Assembly (NCBI GenBank): GCA_022592435.1
Contig: JABYQS010000033.1
Coordinates: forward strand, 1-64,000
Length of the DNA stretch: 64,000 bases
Direction: 5' to 3'
Source: Cerioporus squamosus
Taxonomy: Eukaryota; Basidiomycota; Agaricomycetes; Polyporales; Polyporaceae
Positions within the stretch are counted from its first letter, which is position 1, and each line of letters opens with the position of its first letter. Below the pieces are notes generated by a model. The model did no database searches. It was not told the DNA's origin and saw only the letters and a program-made list of their open reading frames with translations. Shown in pieces: positions 46,859 to 58,218 of the stretch. A program made the position numbers and the translations under genes.

Positions 46859-48614
46859 TTATGCGGTCTTGTCCTTGAAGATCTTCTTGATGGCCTCGGT
46901 CGAGTAGGACTTGGGGCGCTCGAGGGCTGCAGGTCACCACGTCAAAGACTGCCTCAAACCCAAGACACAAGAAGCACTTACGAGCACCGAGGGCACGATC
47001 CCAGATAAGCTGGGAAGCAACACCAAACGCACGCGAGACACCGAAGAGGACGGTGTAGAAGTTCATCTGGTTGAGGCCGTAGTGCGTCAGGAGGACACCG
47101 GAGTGCGCATCGACGTTCGGCCAGGGGTTCTTGGCCTTGCCAGCCTCGAGGAGGACACCGGGGACGATCTGGTACACCTGGTTGACGAGCTTGAACAGGG
47201 GGTCCTCAGGCAGGTGCTTGAGCGCGAACTCGCGCTGAGCCGTGTAGCGCGGGTCGGTCTTGCGGAGGACGGCGTGGCCGTAGCCGGGAACAACCTGGCC
47301 GCCCTTGAGCGTCGACCAGACGTACTCGCGCACGGCATCGTCAGACGCGTTCTCGCCAATCTTGGACTGCATCTTGCGCAACCAGATGAGGACCTCCTGG
47401 TTGGCAAGACCGTGGAGCGGGCCGGCGAGACCGTTCAGGGAGGCACCGAACGCAAGGAAGGGGTCCGAGAGCGCGGAGCCGACGAGCTTGCCGGTGTGCG
47501 CGGAGACGTTGCCACCCTCATGGTCGGAGTGGATGGTGATGTAGAGACGCATGAGCTCGACAAAGTCGGGCTTGTCCGCGAAGCCAAGGAGGTTGGCAAG
47601 GTTGTACGAGTAGTCCTTCTCGGCGTCGATCGCGGGGAGCTTGCCTCCACCATAGATGTTGCGGTAGATGCGACCAGCGATGTTAGGGAGCTTGGCAATC
47701 AAGTCCATGGCATCCTCAAAGGTGGGCTGCCAGTACTCCTTCTTGGAGATACCTTGCGAGTACGCCTTGGCAAATGCCGAATCGTGGTTGAGCTATATCG
47801 AGCAGAAAGATTCGGCGTCAGAACCCCTTATCTCGTGCCCACCGTGAATGACGTCAAGACATACCGCGGTGACCGCCAGCGAGAACTGGGACATGGGGTG
47901 GAGGGTAGGCGGGCAGCGGTCGAGGATCTCCTCAACGAATGAGGGAAGGGAGGAGCGGGCAGCCCAGTCCTTGGAGAGGGCGGTGACCTGCTCCTGCGTG
48001 GGGATCTCCCCCGTCAAGAGAAGCCAGAAGAGCCCCTCGGGAAGGGGCTCAGACCCACCAGGGGCCTTGGGAGGGCCTCCTGGATCTCGGGGATAGACTT
48101 GCCACGGAAGCGGATGCCCTCCTCTGCATGGAGGTTGTGGTAAGTTACCGGACAGACGCCGGAAATCGACCGGGATGCCACGTACCAGCATCAAGGACAG
48201 AGCCATCCCAGATGAGAGCGGGGAGACCACGCATGCCACTGCACAGCGGACTTAAGCGGGACATATAGCATGCCAGAATAGAGCCGGACGCACCCGTAGA
48301 GCTGGTCGACGAGGACAGGGCCGAAGGACTTCTTGCCGTGCTCCGCACGCGCCGCTTTCACCTAGAACAACCGATGAGCGCGAGTCTAGACACAGACCCC
48401 ACGGGGACGTACATTCTCAATCTCAGCGGGGATGAGCTCGGCGAGACGCTCCTTGAGGGTCGGTGCCTTGGCAGAGGTCGAGGCGAATCTGGCCGAACGC
48501 GCGAAGGCGGATCGGCGAGACTGTGACGCAATGAGCAACGCGGTCCCGTGCACACGCCGCGGGGACGGGGAGACGTACCTGCTGGACGGCAGAACGGAGG
48601 GCGGCGGAGGACAT
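46859..48614 (-). CDS. CIT1: Citrate synthase, mitochondrial (reading frame broken by one base)
   Basis: First enzyme of the citric acid cycle, condensing acetyl-CoA with oxaloacetate. Exon 1 ([12 protein letters not shown], from 48614) and exon 2 ([20 protein letters not shown]) form a mitochondrial presequence. Later exons give [27 protein letters not shown] and [19 protein letters not shown]. The long final part has [12 protein letters not shown], active-site His segments [17 protein letters not shown] and [17 protein letters not shown], and the Asp segment [14 protein letters not shown]. The last exon is [20 protein letters not shown]. After EALP the frame shifts: the expected [20 protein letters not shown] is one base out, because the GGG run at 48069-48071 (plus strand) is one G short. 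Read literally, translation stops at 48016-48014. The rest is fully conserved, so an assembly error is the simplest cause. Confidence 0.9.
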
Positions 48615-49778
<1,164 letters not shown>

Positions 49779-49869
49779 CCTGTGCTGCGTGCGTGTGCAT
49801 ATCCTTCGACTTCGACCTTGCATCAAGCTAAGCGGAGGACCGAGATGCAAAAAATGAAGGTGATGAAAG

Positions 49870-50809
49870 TCATATTGAGTCCCCCATGAGCACGTCTCTG
49901 TCCCGGTCGTCTACTATACCAGGCTTCGAGCCTGCATCCAGCGCCCCGACGAGCGCGACAGTGCGCTCCTTCACCGCTGCCTTCATCTCCTTGTGGATCG
50001 TCTGCCCCGCCTCGCACGCGAGCTCGAACAGCTCCCGGAACCGCTCGACATGCAACCGCGTCTCCATCGTCACCAGCGTGACCTTCCGCGTTCGGGGCAT
50101 CACCGCGACCGTCATGTGCGGGACGTCGTTCTCCTCGAGCGTCGTCAGGTCGAGCAGAGGGGAGGTCGAGTGCACGCCCCCTGTAACGGCGCACACAAAG
50201 TCGTGCAGGGGCACCCCAGCGGTGATGAGCGCGAGGGTTGTGGCGTTGATGCAGGCAGGGAGTAGGGAGCCGTCTTGCTGGATGACGTGGATGTAGATGT
50301 CGATCTGGGAACGCGGGTAGAGGGTCGTTTGCACGACAGGCTCGAAGGTCGAGGCGATCATGGCGGAGAGCTCGAGTATCCGTCTGTGTGCTTGGAACGC
50401 GTTAGCGGGCGTTTTGACCCCGCAGCAGCAGTGGATGGGGTGCAGGCAGAGGGATGGAGGGGTGGGAAGCGAACTCACCTGTCGGCACGCGAACGTATTC
50501 GACGGTCCCCGGTGCTGAAGGGAGCCACACTCATCTCGACGTTCAACACAGCCCGGTCGTGCAGCGTTTGAGACCGCATCTTCGCCTCCCTTGGGCCGAA
50601 GACGGTTACGAGAACCTGCGTAAGTCCATGGGTGATCGTAGCAGAGCCGTCCGCGGTGCCCTGCTGGGAGAGGTCTATGGTGATGTCGCGCAGCTCGTAT
50701 TGCTTCCGTCCGTCAGAGCGGAAGCCGCCATCGTTGAGAATTTCTATTCGTGAGCTCTGCACATCGGGTTAGCTCGCACTTCAACAACGATGCAAGGTGG
50801 ACTGACCAT
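49870..50809 (-). CDS. RRP41: Exosome core subunit Rrp41 (Ski6), RNase PH fold
   Basis: Ring subunit of the nuclear and cytoplasmic RNA exosome. The conserved N terminus SSRIEILNDGGFRSDGRK begins directly after a splice acceptor at 50757, and the ATG needed for it lies 50 bases upstream (50809-50807, in CCACCATGG). The first coding exon is therefore just the start codon. The protein continues ATITHGLTQVLVTVFGPRE and VEMSVAPFSTGDRRIRSRAD. A second intron (about 50405-50498) precedes RRILELSAMIASTFE, IDIYIHVIQQDGSLLPACIN and LDLTTLEENDVPHMTVAVMP. The RNase PH fold is complete. As in other eukaryotic Rrp41, catalysis is not expected. The end is DVLMGDSI at 49870. Confidence 0.94.
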
Positions 50810-51034
50810 GGTGGACGGAGAGAAGAGAAACTGCTGCAGCCACCGCCAAACGCGCCTCGGGAAATGCATTCGATCGAAGATGGACGCGAGATCTGCGATC
50901 CAGCGCGGGTGGGTTAGGGTCTGATGACACTCTGCCCGGCCATAGCCTTCACCTACTTATCGACTTATCCGTAGTACTTGGCTGCGCTCTGCATTCTCTC
51001 CCGTACCACCACCAGCAGCTAAGACATCGCAAGC
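50810..51034. promoter_or_regulatory. Divergent promoter, RRP41 / NPT1
   Basis: 225 bases between the RRP41 start codon and the NPT1 ATG. The NPT1 side has a pyrimidine-rich leader and CCGTACCACCACCAGCAGC just upstream of the start. No TATA box is seen. Confidence 0.45.
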
Positions 51035-51832
51035 ATGGCTGCGGATGCGCGTAACCTCATTCTGCCGGCGTCGCTGCTGGACACGGACTTGTACAAGGTG
51101 CGCACCCGAGCCGAGCTTCTGGAGGTTACTCCGCCGCCGCCAAGATGGCGCGAACTGACTCCGACGTCATGTCTACAGTTCACCATGCAGCAAGCTGTGC
51201 TGCAGCACTTTCCGGGTGTAGAAGGGACGTACAGGTTCACCCACCGCGACAAGGATGTCTACTTCACCCGAGAATGCTTTGACCACTTCAAGCGGTCCGT
51301 TGTCCGTGAGCCTTCATCTACCGATAGGCTCTGAATTTTCGGCTTACCTGTAACTCGTCGTCGTCGCACCTCGCAGAATTTGACCAGGTCGCGTTAACCA
51401 AGGAAGAGCGAGGGTGGCTTGAGCAGCAATGCCCGTATTTCACGCCGCAGTATCTCGATTATCTCCAGCGATATCGGTTCAAGCCTGAACAGCTTCGCCT
51501 AGAATTCGAGCCCATCCCGGAGGATGTAGAGAAGAACGCCAGAGGTGATCTGAGTGCAAGGGGACATATCCACATCGACGCAGCCGGCCCATGGCACGAG
51601 ACTATCCTCTGGGAGGTTCCGCTCATGGCCTGCCTCAGCGAGATCTACTTCACCACCACCGACACGGATTGGGACTACGAAGGGCAGGAGGGTATGTACC
51701 ACTGGCACACCCGGGGTCCACTCCAAAAGTACTCATGGGATGGTGTACTCCAGAGGCCGCTTATGAGAAGGCCGAGACGCTCTTGAAGGCCGGCTGCGTG
51801 TTCAGCGAGTTTGGAACTCGGAGAAGACGGTC

Positions 51833-51843
51833 CATCAGCAAAA
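51833..51843 (+). repeat. Left terminal inverted repeat of the NPT1 element
   Basis: CATCAGCAAAA, the exact reverse complement of 53248-53258. It sits immediately after the TC of the Ser codon that follows GTRRRR in the interrupted gene. Confidence 0.88.
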
Positions 51844-53247
51844 ACCGAAAACGATGCCAGCGGATTGCACCGATTGCGTTCGCTCGGAGGCTTGTAACCG
51901 ATTACAATCCACAGCAATCTTGACTGGCTGAGTAGGAGGCCGAGCAAGCGATTGTACCTTCTTGCATGCGAGCTGAACCAAACAGCGCCAAAAGAAAGTA
52001 CTCCCGGGCCCGGAGTCCGGTCTCGATCGTGGGACTTGTGGGTGGCAACCGAACGAACGCGACTGGGACACTGAACGTCCCGTTTATAGCCACAGATCTT
52101 CCCTCGGCCTGCCAGCGAACGCACTTAAGCCCGACGACAAGCTCTGCGGGCGACGTATCTCTCCCACCGACCACCACCATCCCGAGAATCGCCCCAGTTC
52201 CCGCCATATTTTCTCTGGACGTGCTGAGATTCATATACGGGTAGTGGTACGTCTAGTCTTCACTCTCCTCCACTGGTACTCGCATGCAAGAGCGCGGTAC
52301 ACTGTCTGCCCCATTCAGAGTGACAGGACCACGGCAACAAGGCTCGAGAAGGTCAGTTCTCCGCATCTCTGGCCTTCCGGAACCCGCAGCACCCAGAAGT
52401 TGGGGCTCATCCTGGTACGTTCACTACGTCAGTAGTCATGCTGGCACAAGTCCACGACGACGGTGCGTCTTCCAGTCGATTTCCTCCTGAGTGTCCCTGG
52501 TCAGGCATTCGACTCCCGGGCGGCAGAATGTCTGACTCAGAACAAGGTGAGCATTAATCTGTACCCATAGCACCGGCACTGAGTCAGCGAGGGAGGGTAG
52601 TGAGCGGAAGAGGTTCATGTAGCGTCGCATCCGATTCGGTACGTCGCCCTTACAATTGGAGTTGATATGCCCGCTTGGCAGCATGTTCCAAGGATGCAAA
52701 CTGACAGGTATGTCCTTGGTCCCTCTCGGTCGTCTTGATGATCGCTAACGTACAGCCTGATACAGTGCCAGAGATATGCCGACGCGCTGTCACCTCCCTC
52801 TGTGAGCCCTTCAAGTCGCATCTCCTAGTTTCATATGTCTAAAGCCTGATTACTAGGCCGCCACTACGGCTGAAGTTTCCTTTCCAACTCCTATTTGTTC
52901 ATCGTAACTAAGCATGTATCTTCACTTGTGCAATATAAGTCAGATATGTTTGATTCTATGTCATCTGTGTGGCCAACAAGGTGTATGCGCATTGGGCTGG
53001 AATTGAGTAACATCGGGTATCGATCGCATGCGTCACCAATCACTTCCACTCGTTAAAATCTCATGTAAGACGTGCAAGTGAATTTATTGATTACATCTGA
53101 TTGTACCCGAGTATAATCGCCTTGCGCTGAGATTGCATAGAGTACAAAGTACCTACGCGAGATATTCATCTCTTGCAATCCGCCCGTTGGATTACAAGCG
53201 ATTGCAATGCTCGTATCCGCTCCCACCCGCTTAGACTCTTTTTGGTG

Positions 53248-53258
53248 TTTTGCTGATG
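53248..53258 (-). repeat. Right terminal inverted repeat of the NPT1 element
   Basis: TTTTGCTGATG, the exact reverse complement of the left end. It is followed by TCGTACCGC, where the NPT1 coding sequence resumes in the expected frame. Confidence 0.88.
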
Positions 53259-54367
53259 TCGTACCGCACGCAGCGCCTTGTCATGGACGCAATCCTGAAG
53301 GCTGCCAAGGACCACCCAGGCAGTGGAGGTGTGAACGGGACGAGTAATGTGACTATCGCTCCTGATGTCGTGATGTTCGCATTCCTGACGGGGTTGTCGG
53401 CAGATGCACTTTGCCATGGTGTTCGGCGTAGCGCCTGTCGGGACGATTGCACAGTAAGTTTCAGATTCGTTCGTCATGACGCTTGCTTAACCCTGGTTCT
53501 CTCGCAGCGAGTGGTTCATGGGTGTAAGGAGAAATGACCCCGCCTACTTTCGCACTATAGCTCATGGGCCTCATAGGTGGGTGCGCTGAGGGGCTACGAG
53601 CACGCAAATGCTACCGCACTGGAGCTGTGGGAGAAGACCTACCCAAACGTCCTCCAGATTGCGCTCACCGACACCTTCTCCACGGAGGCCTTCTACAAGG
53701 TCTGTACCACGAACCGGCACCTCTCTGCATGAGCATCCCGGGCATTACTTTGTAACACATTATATTCCTTGCAACGCACAGGACTTCATGGCGAACCCCC
53801 ACTTCGCCCAGCAGTGGACCGGTCTGCGGCAAGACTCGGGCGACCCGTACGTCTTCGCGCCACGCGCGAAGCAGGTGTACGAGCAGCTCGGTGTCGACCA
53901 CACGAAGAAAGTGATCATCTTCTCGGACGCGCTGAATGTAGAGAAGGCGCTGAAGCTCAAGAAGCAGTGTGACGAGCTCGGCTTCAAATGTGCGTCATCC
54001 CATCCACATCGAAGCCCGGGGACACATTGACTGATATTATGTGCGTTCTGAACACAGGCTCGTTCGGGATCGGAACGTCGCTGTCCAATGACTTCAAGAA
54101 GAAGTCGAGTGGCGGGAAGGAGAAGAGCAAGGCGTTGAACATGGTGATCAAGCTGTCGAGCGTGGACGGCAAGCCGACGGTCAAGATCAGCGACGAGATC
54201 ACGAAGGTGGGTTCCACATACTGGGGACCACTGGGGACCATCGCACATGAGTGTCAGCAGCTGACGATGGACGGTTGGCGGTGCAGAACACCGGCGACAG
54301 GGAGACAGTCCTGTTCGTCAAGAAAATCTTCCATATACCCATTACGGACCAGGATCAGACGGTGTAG

Positions 54368-54884
54368 TTACCCCTGGATGAACCCGCTGATAGATGGATA
54401 GAACGAATCGCAGTAGATATGTACTCTGTACCACTGTATCCGTATATTCAAGAAGTGAAAGACGACGATCGAGTACTTTGGCTATCCTGGACCCCTGGGC
54501 AAGAGTGCCGAGTACGCTCCGCCACAAGTGCGTACTTTCCATCACTTTCTGAGGACCTGGCCCAGTAACTGGGACGACACCTCTTCCGCCGACGGCTTTA
54601 CTACTGACCCATCGCGTTGTTGTGCCCCTCGCCGAGCTTCAAACCTTGACAGGGACTGCGGCTAACTCGCAGAGGGCCGGATGCCTCCTGTTTACGACAA
54701 TACGTCATCTGTTACATGTTAGGTCCTACGAGTCCGCCAGCATAGCTAGTACTTAGGTCATCGATGCAACCATGTACACATGTGATTACTACACAACGTC
54801 AGTCCGAATCCGATATAGAGCACAAAAATATCTATGTATATCCTAGCAGCATGCGAAGCGTCATGACCGGAATCGAAGCCTCAC
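54368..54884. other. Convergent intergenic region, NPT1 / SH3 gene
   Basis: 517 bases with 3' untranslated regions of both genes. No open frame of interest is seen. Confidence 0.45.
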
Positions 54885-55857
54885 TCAGAATATGGCATTG
54901 ACGATACCACTGCCTATGGCAGCACCTGTGGGGAACAATCAGCTCGTCCACCTCCGCTGAAGCCAGAAGGCTACTCACCGGCACCGAAACCAACACCGCC
55001 AGCGGCCGAGTTCGCCATCGTACTGCCAAGCTTGCCGAACTTATTCTTCTTAGGAGGTTCCGCAGGCGCCTGCTGCACCTGCACGGGCGCGGGGGCCTGC
55101 ACGACCATTGGCGCAAGCGGGGGAGGCGCATAGTGCGACTGGTACAGCGCCGCCTTCTCCGGGTTCGAGGGCATGCCGTACTGCTGGGGCGGCCCTGGGG
55201 GCGGCGAGTAGTACGATGGGGCGGACGGGACGGGCATCATGGGCATTGCGGGTGGCGGCGGGGACGCGCCTGAGGCCGCGCGTGAATCGATCTTCTCAAC
55301 ATGGTTGGAGGGGAAGAGACCTTGCTTGCCGCGGCACTTGCCCGTCCACCAGTCGGCATTGGTCTCGTCGACGATTTCGACGATCTCTCCAGCAGAGAAG
55401 GAGAGGTCGTTTGGTTCCTGCACAGGGGTCAACGGTAGTGAGATTACGAGTACGACCGGGATACCCGAGAAAGATCAAGACAATTGCGGACGAGAGGGAG
55501 GAGGAGAGTAAGCGGAGAGATGTAAGCCGGACGTACCCTTCCGTCTTCGTTATACGCCCAGAGGGCGCGCGCCTGCTGGACGTTGTGTCTCGCAGGCGGG
55601 GGAGGAATACGGCGTGCGGGCTCAGGAGTGCGCGCGGGGCCAACAGCAAGATTGTTCATACTCGTGGCGAGAGTGTCTGTCGATGAAGCGGCCGAGGAGC
55701 TCGCAGGGCCTTGGGAGAGACGGGTTATGAGCTCAGTGGCCTCCGTGGGCGAGATGTAGTTCTGGGCAGCGAGGAAGGAGATATTCTGGTGTGTCTGCGA
55801 CAGAACATGCGCGAGCAACGCAGCGGCGGCAGGATCTGAGGGCGTCGAGATGGGCAT
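54885..55857 (-). CDS. SH3-domain protein of the Lsb1/Pin3 (Las17-binding) type
   Basis: Probably a cortical actin and endocytosis regulator binding WASP/Las17 proline motifs. The start MPISTPSDPAAAALLAHVLS is followed by a helical N-terminal segment with NYISPTEATELITRLSQ and a Ser/Pro linker. The SH3 domain reads RALWAYNEDGREPNDLSFSA, GEIVEIVDETNADWWTGKCR and GKQGLFPSNHVEKI, with an intron near 55421-55538 inside it. Its ALYDY-like, WW and PSNYV-like landmarks are all present. A Pro/Gln/Tyr-rich tail (MMPVPSAPSYYSPPPGP) leads to KKNKFGKLGSTMANSAAGGV and, after an intron, GAAIGSGIVNAIF, the conserved C-terminal Gly-rich motif of this family. The stop is at 54887-54885. Confidence 0.9.
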
Positions 55858-56323
55858 CGTAGGGCGTAGGTGAGAGTCGAGGTTGGAGGAAAGCTGAGCC
55901 TGCGACAAAGGCCGAGCGGCCAAGGTGCACAGCAGGCGCTTATGCACAAGCACTGCAGTAAGATCTCGATCGGCGACATGCCGCGCGACTCTTCGTTCCG
56001 CTACTACGAACATATGTACTTACGGGCTCCTCGAACGTACGAAACGGCGCATGCATAGTTCTCATGAGAGAGCGCGACTTTCGACAATCGTATGATAATC
56101 CTTAAGCATTGCTAATAAGATGCAGCACTGTCTGAATACGTATGGCTACAATATTAAGTAATGCCCGAACCCAAACTAGTATGATGTACACGTTCCGATA
56201 GATGTAATGTGCGTGCGATGCATAGGTCGTCACTAAGATGTCTCTATCGATAATAAGCTATGTGTGATAGTGTGTTAGGTGTCAATGCCAAATGTGCTGA
56301 AAGAGGGTCCTTATGCCCGTGAG
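55858..56323. other. Intergenic region, AT-rich in the middle
   Basis: 466 bases upstream of the SH3 gene and downstream of the MFS gene (both minus). The part 56090-56280 is clearly richer in A/T than the surrounding genes. No gene is recognised. Confidence 0.4.
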
Positions 56324-58218
56324 CTACACCGCCAGCTCTCCCTTCTTCTCATCCGAGATCGGTGCAGCCTGAGGCGCAGGCACCGTTTTCTTCCCCGACG
56401 GCGCGTACTTGCTCCTCCTGCGCAGATGTGGGCCATAGCGGCGCAAAACGAAGGGGATCGGGGCAAGGAGGAACGCAATGCATCCGAGCAGCGTCGAAGC
56501 CCACCGCGGGTTCATCGCCTCGTACATCTGCGTCGCGAATAGCGGGAAGACGGCGCCAAATATGCTCCGCACGACTATCGTCGAGGAGAGCGCGCTTGCG
56601 GCTACGAAGAGGTAGGCATCGACGGTGTAGTTGATGAGCCCGAGGAAAATCCAGATAACGGCAGTCGCCATTGGGACACCCGCCATGAGCGGCGCCCAGT
56701 AGGAGACGTTCGGGTAGGACGTCCACCCGAACCAGAAGAACGAGATTGCGTACAGAGGAGCGGCGTAGATGCAGGGCTCCAACCTGTACTCTGGCGGTAC
56801 GGGAGCTGGTGCGTAAATTGGGATGGCGGCGGCGTAACGCGGGTTGAATGCGAATAGGTAGATGATAACACCGATGACTCCGCCGACGAAGATGGGGACG
56901 AAAGTGAGACCGACAAAGCCTTCATTGAAACCGTGAAGCTCGCCGAAGACGATAGGGTACGCCTCGAACAGGAGGTAGATGATACCGTAGACAAACTATG
57001 ATGCAGGGTCAGTCTTCCGCGGAACGTCTGTGTGGACTGTGGACGTACGCTCATGTATACGGTGATCGCGATGAGCATGGGCTCGTGAACGAGTATATTG
57101 AACGGCCTCGTGAAGACGCGTTGGAAGCGCTGCGAAAGAGTCGGCTTATTCTTCTCCAGCGGCGCCCAGTAGCGGTTGTCGCCAGTCTCTTTCCTTAGCT
57201 TTTCCGCCCGACGGACGAGGAGGATGGGTCTGAAGATGGAAGGCGTTAGCTTCAGACGTAGGGCAGAAGCACTTGACACTCACACGAAGGTCTCGGGCAG
57301 TGTGAACTGAATCAGGAAGAGACAGCCACCGGCGAACATAGTCAGGACCCAGAAGACCCAGCGCCAGCTGACACCTGCGACGGACATGAAGCCGCTGATC
57401 GTCGGTGCAAACGATGGGCCTGCGAACGGCGCAAGGGTGAAGAGCGCCATCGCCTTGCCTCGTGTGTCGGGATCCCATATGTCCGAGAGGACTGCGCTAT
57501 TAAGGAATGTTAAGGAATGTCGCGATGCTGTAGTGTATAGTACTCACCCGCTGTTTGCCAACGGACCTGCGGCGAAGATGCCGCTCAGTAGACGGAAGAT
57601 GAGGATGGACGCAGTGTTTGGCGATAGCGCACAACCCACTTGGAACCCCGTGTAGAAGAGGAAGGATATCAGGAACACAGGTTTCCGGCCATACTCTTCG
57701 GAAAGTGGTCCCCACGCCAACGGCCCAACGCAGTATCCGGCGACGAATATGGCGATGGTCAATGTAGCCACTTCGGTGCCGATGTGGAAGTGCTCGATGA
57801 GCTGATTGACAATCCCCTCCGGTGCCGACGACGCGAATGTGCTGCGGATTACAGATGATATCATCAGCAAAGAGTTTCATGGCACGCAGCAGTGATTGAC
57901 GACGTACGCATTGAACAGCAACATCGCTGAGAGTGCAGTGATGTACCATCGGTACAACCGTGACCACGACTTCGGGTTTTCTGGGTCGTCGAGGGGGATG
58001 TTGACTTCGAAGGAGTCTTCTGGTTCCTCGCCCGCTGCTGGTCCATATGCGTCGTGCTCGAATTGTGCGTTGACGTCGACGTCTTGCCTCGAAGCCGACG
58101 CTGGGTCAATCGTCACGGATGTCTGTGAGGAGGTGTCATCGCCCAAAGATTTTGGCCGGGAGAGCCCGTCCTCCTTCTCGACGGGGCGAGAGAGCGTAGG
58201 AAGTGATGGTGACGACAT
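56324..58218 (-). CDS. MFS transporter, DHA1 drug/polyamine H+ antiporter type
   Basis: A 12-helix plasma-membrane exporter related to yeast Tpo/Flr proteins; the substrate is unknown. The start MSSPSLPTLSRPVEKEDGLS opens a long hydrophilic, acidic cytosolic N terminus ending DDPENPKSWSRLYRWYITAL, typical of DHA1. Family motif A appears as AWGPLSEEYGRKPVFLISFL, motif B as LIFRLLSGIFAAGPLANS, and motif C-like FAGPSFAPTISGFMSV follows. A central loop (AEKLRKETGDNRYWAP) contains no defect. The C-terminal half has SFFWFGWTSYPNVSYWAPLM and NYTVDAYLFVAASALSSTIV, both usual in the family, and a Lys/Arg-rich tail. Introns lie near 57843-57905, 57495-57545, 57230-57285 and 57000-57048. Confidence 0.9.

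Larger units (their letters stand above)
51833..53258. mobile_element. Non-autonomous TIR transposon-like element inserted in NPT1
   Basis: 1,426 bases. The ends are perfect 11-bp inverted repeats (CATCAGCAAAA at 51833-51843, TTTTGCTGATG at 53248-53258), with weaker inverted similarity over about 30 bases (left ...CAGCGG, right complement ...TAAGCGG). Subterminal sites recur in inverted order: CGGATTGCA at 51861-51869 against TGCAATCCG at 53174-53182, plus GATTGC, GCAATC, TTGTAA and GATTACAA variants on both sides. It is flanked by TC on each side (51831-51832 and 53259-53260), consistent with a 2-bp target duplication. No transposase motif was found, and inner frames (for example plus 51966-52244) are unidentified. 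The right-hand interior is AT-richer than neighbouring genes. Superfamily is not assigned. Confidence 0.85.
51035..54367 (+). pseudogene. NPT1: Nicotinate phosphoribosyltransferase, interrupted by a 1.4-kb element
   Basis: The intact enzyme converts nicotinate and PRPP to nicotinate mononucleotide in NAD salvage. Exon 1 MAADARNLILPASLLDTDLY is followed by FTMQQAVLQHFPGVEGTYRF, WEVPLMACLSEIYFTTTD and LKAGCVFSEFGTRRRRS. There the coding sequence is cut at 51832 and resumes at 53259 with YRTQRLVMDAILKAAKDHPG. Then come GTSN, HFAMVFGVAPVGTIAHEWF, GALRGYEHANATALELW, RQDSGDPYVFAPRAKQVY, IIFSDALNVEKALKLKKQ and CSFGIGTSLSNDF. The last exon reads NTGDRETVLFVKKIF. Every other block is conserved. Read literally, translation enters the element and stops at 51921-51923. 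No donor/acceptor pair around the insertion restores the frame that I can see. The allele is probably null in this haplotype. Confidence 0.88.

Noticed and set aside
45729..47708. A single 659-codon minus-strand frame joining citrate synthase to the ZNF830-like protein, suggesting a fusion
   Set aside because: The joining part reads through the last citrate synthase intron, its last exon in the wrong frame and the intergenic gap. Both proteins have proper ends and starts of their own.
51833..53258. The NPT1 insertion as an ordinary large intron
   Set aside because: It has no GT-AG, GC-AG or AT-AC ends at the required positions, nearby alternative donors and acceptors break the frame, and it has inverted repeats and flanking duplication.
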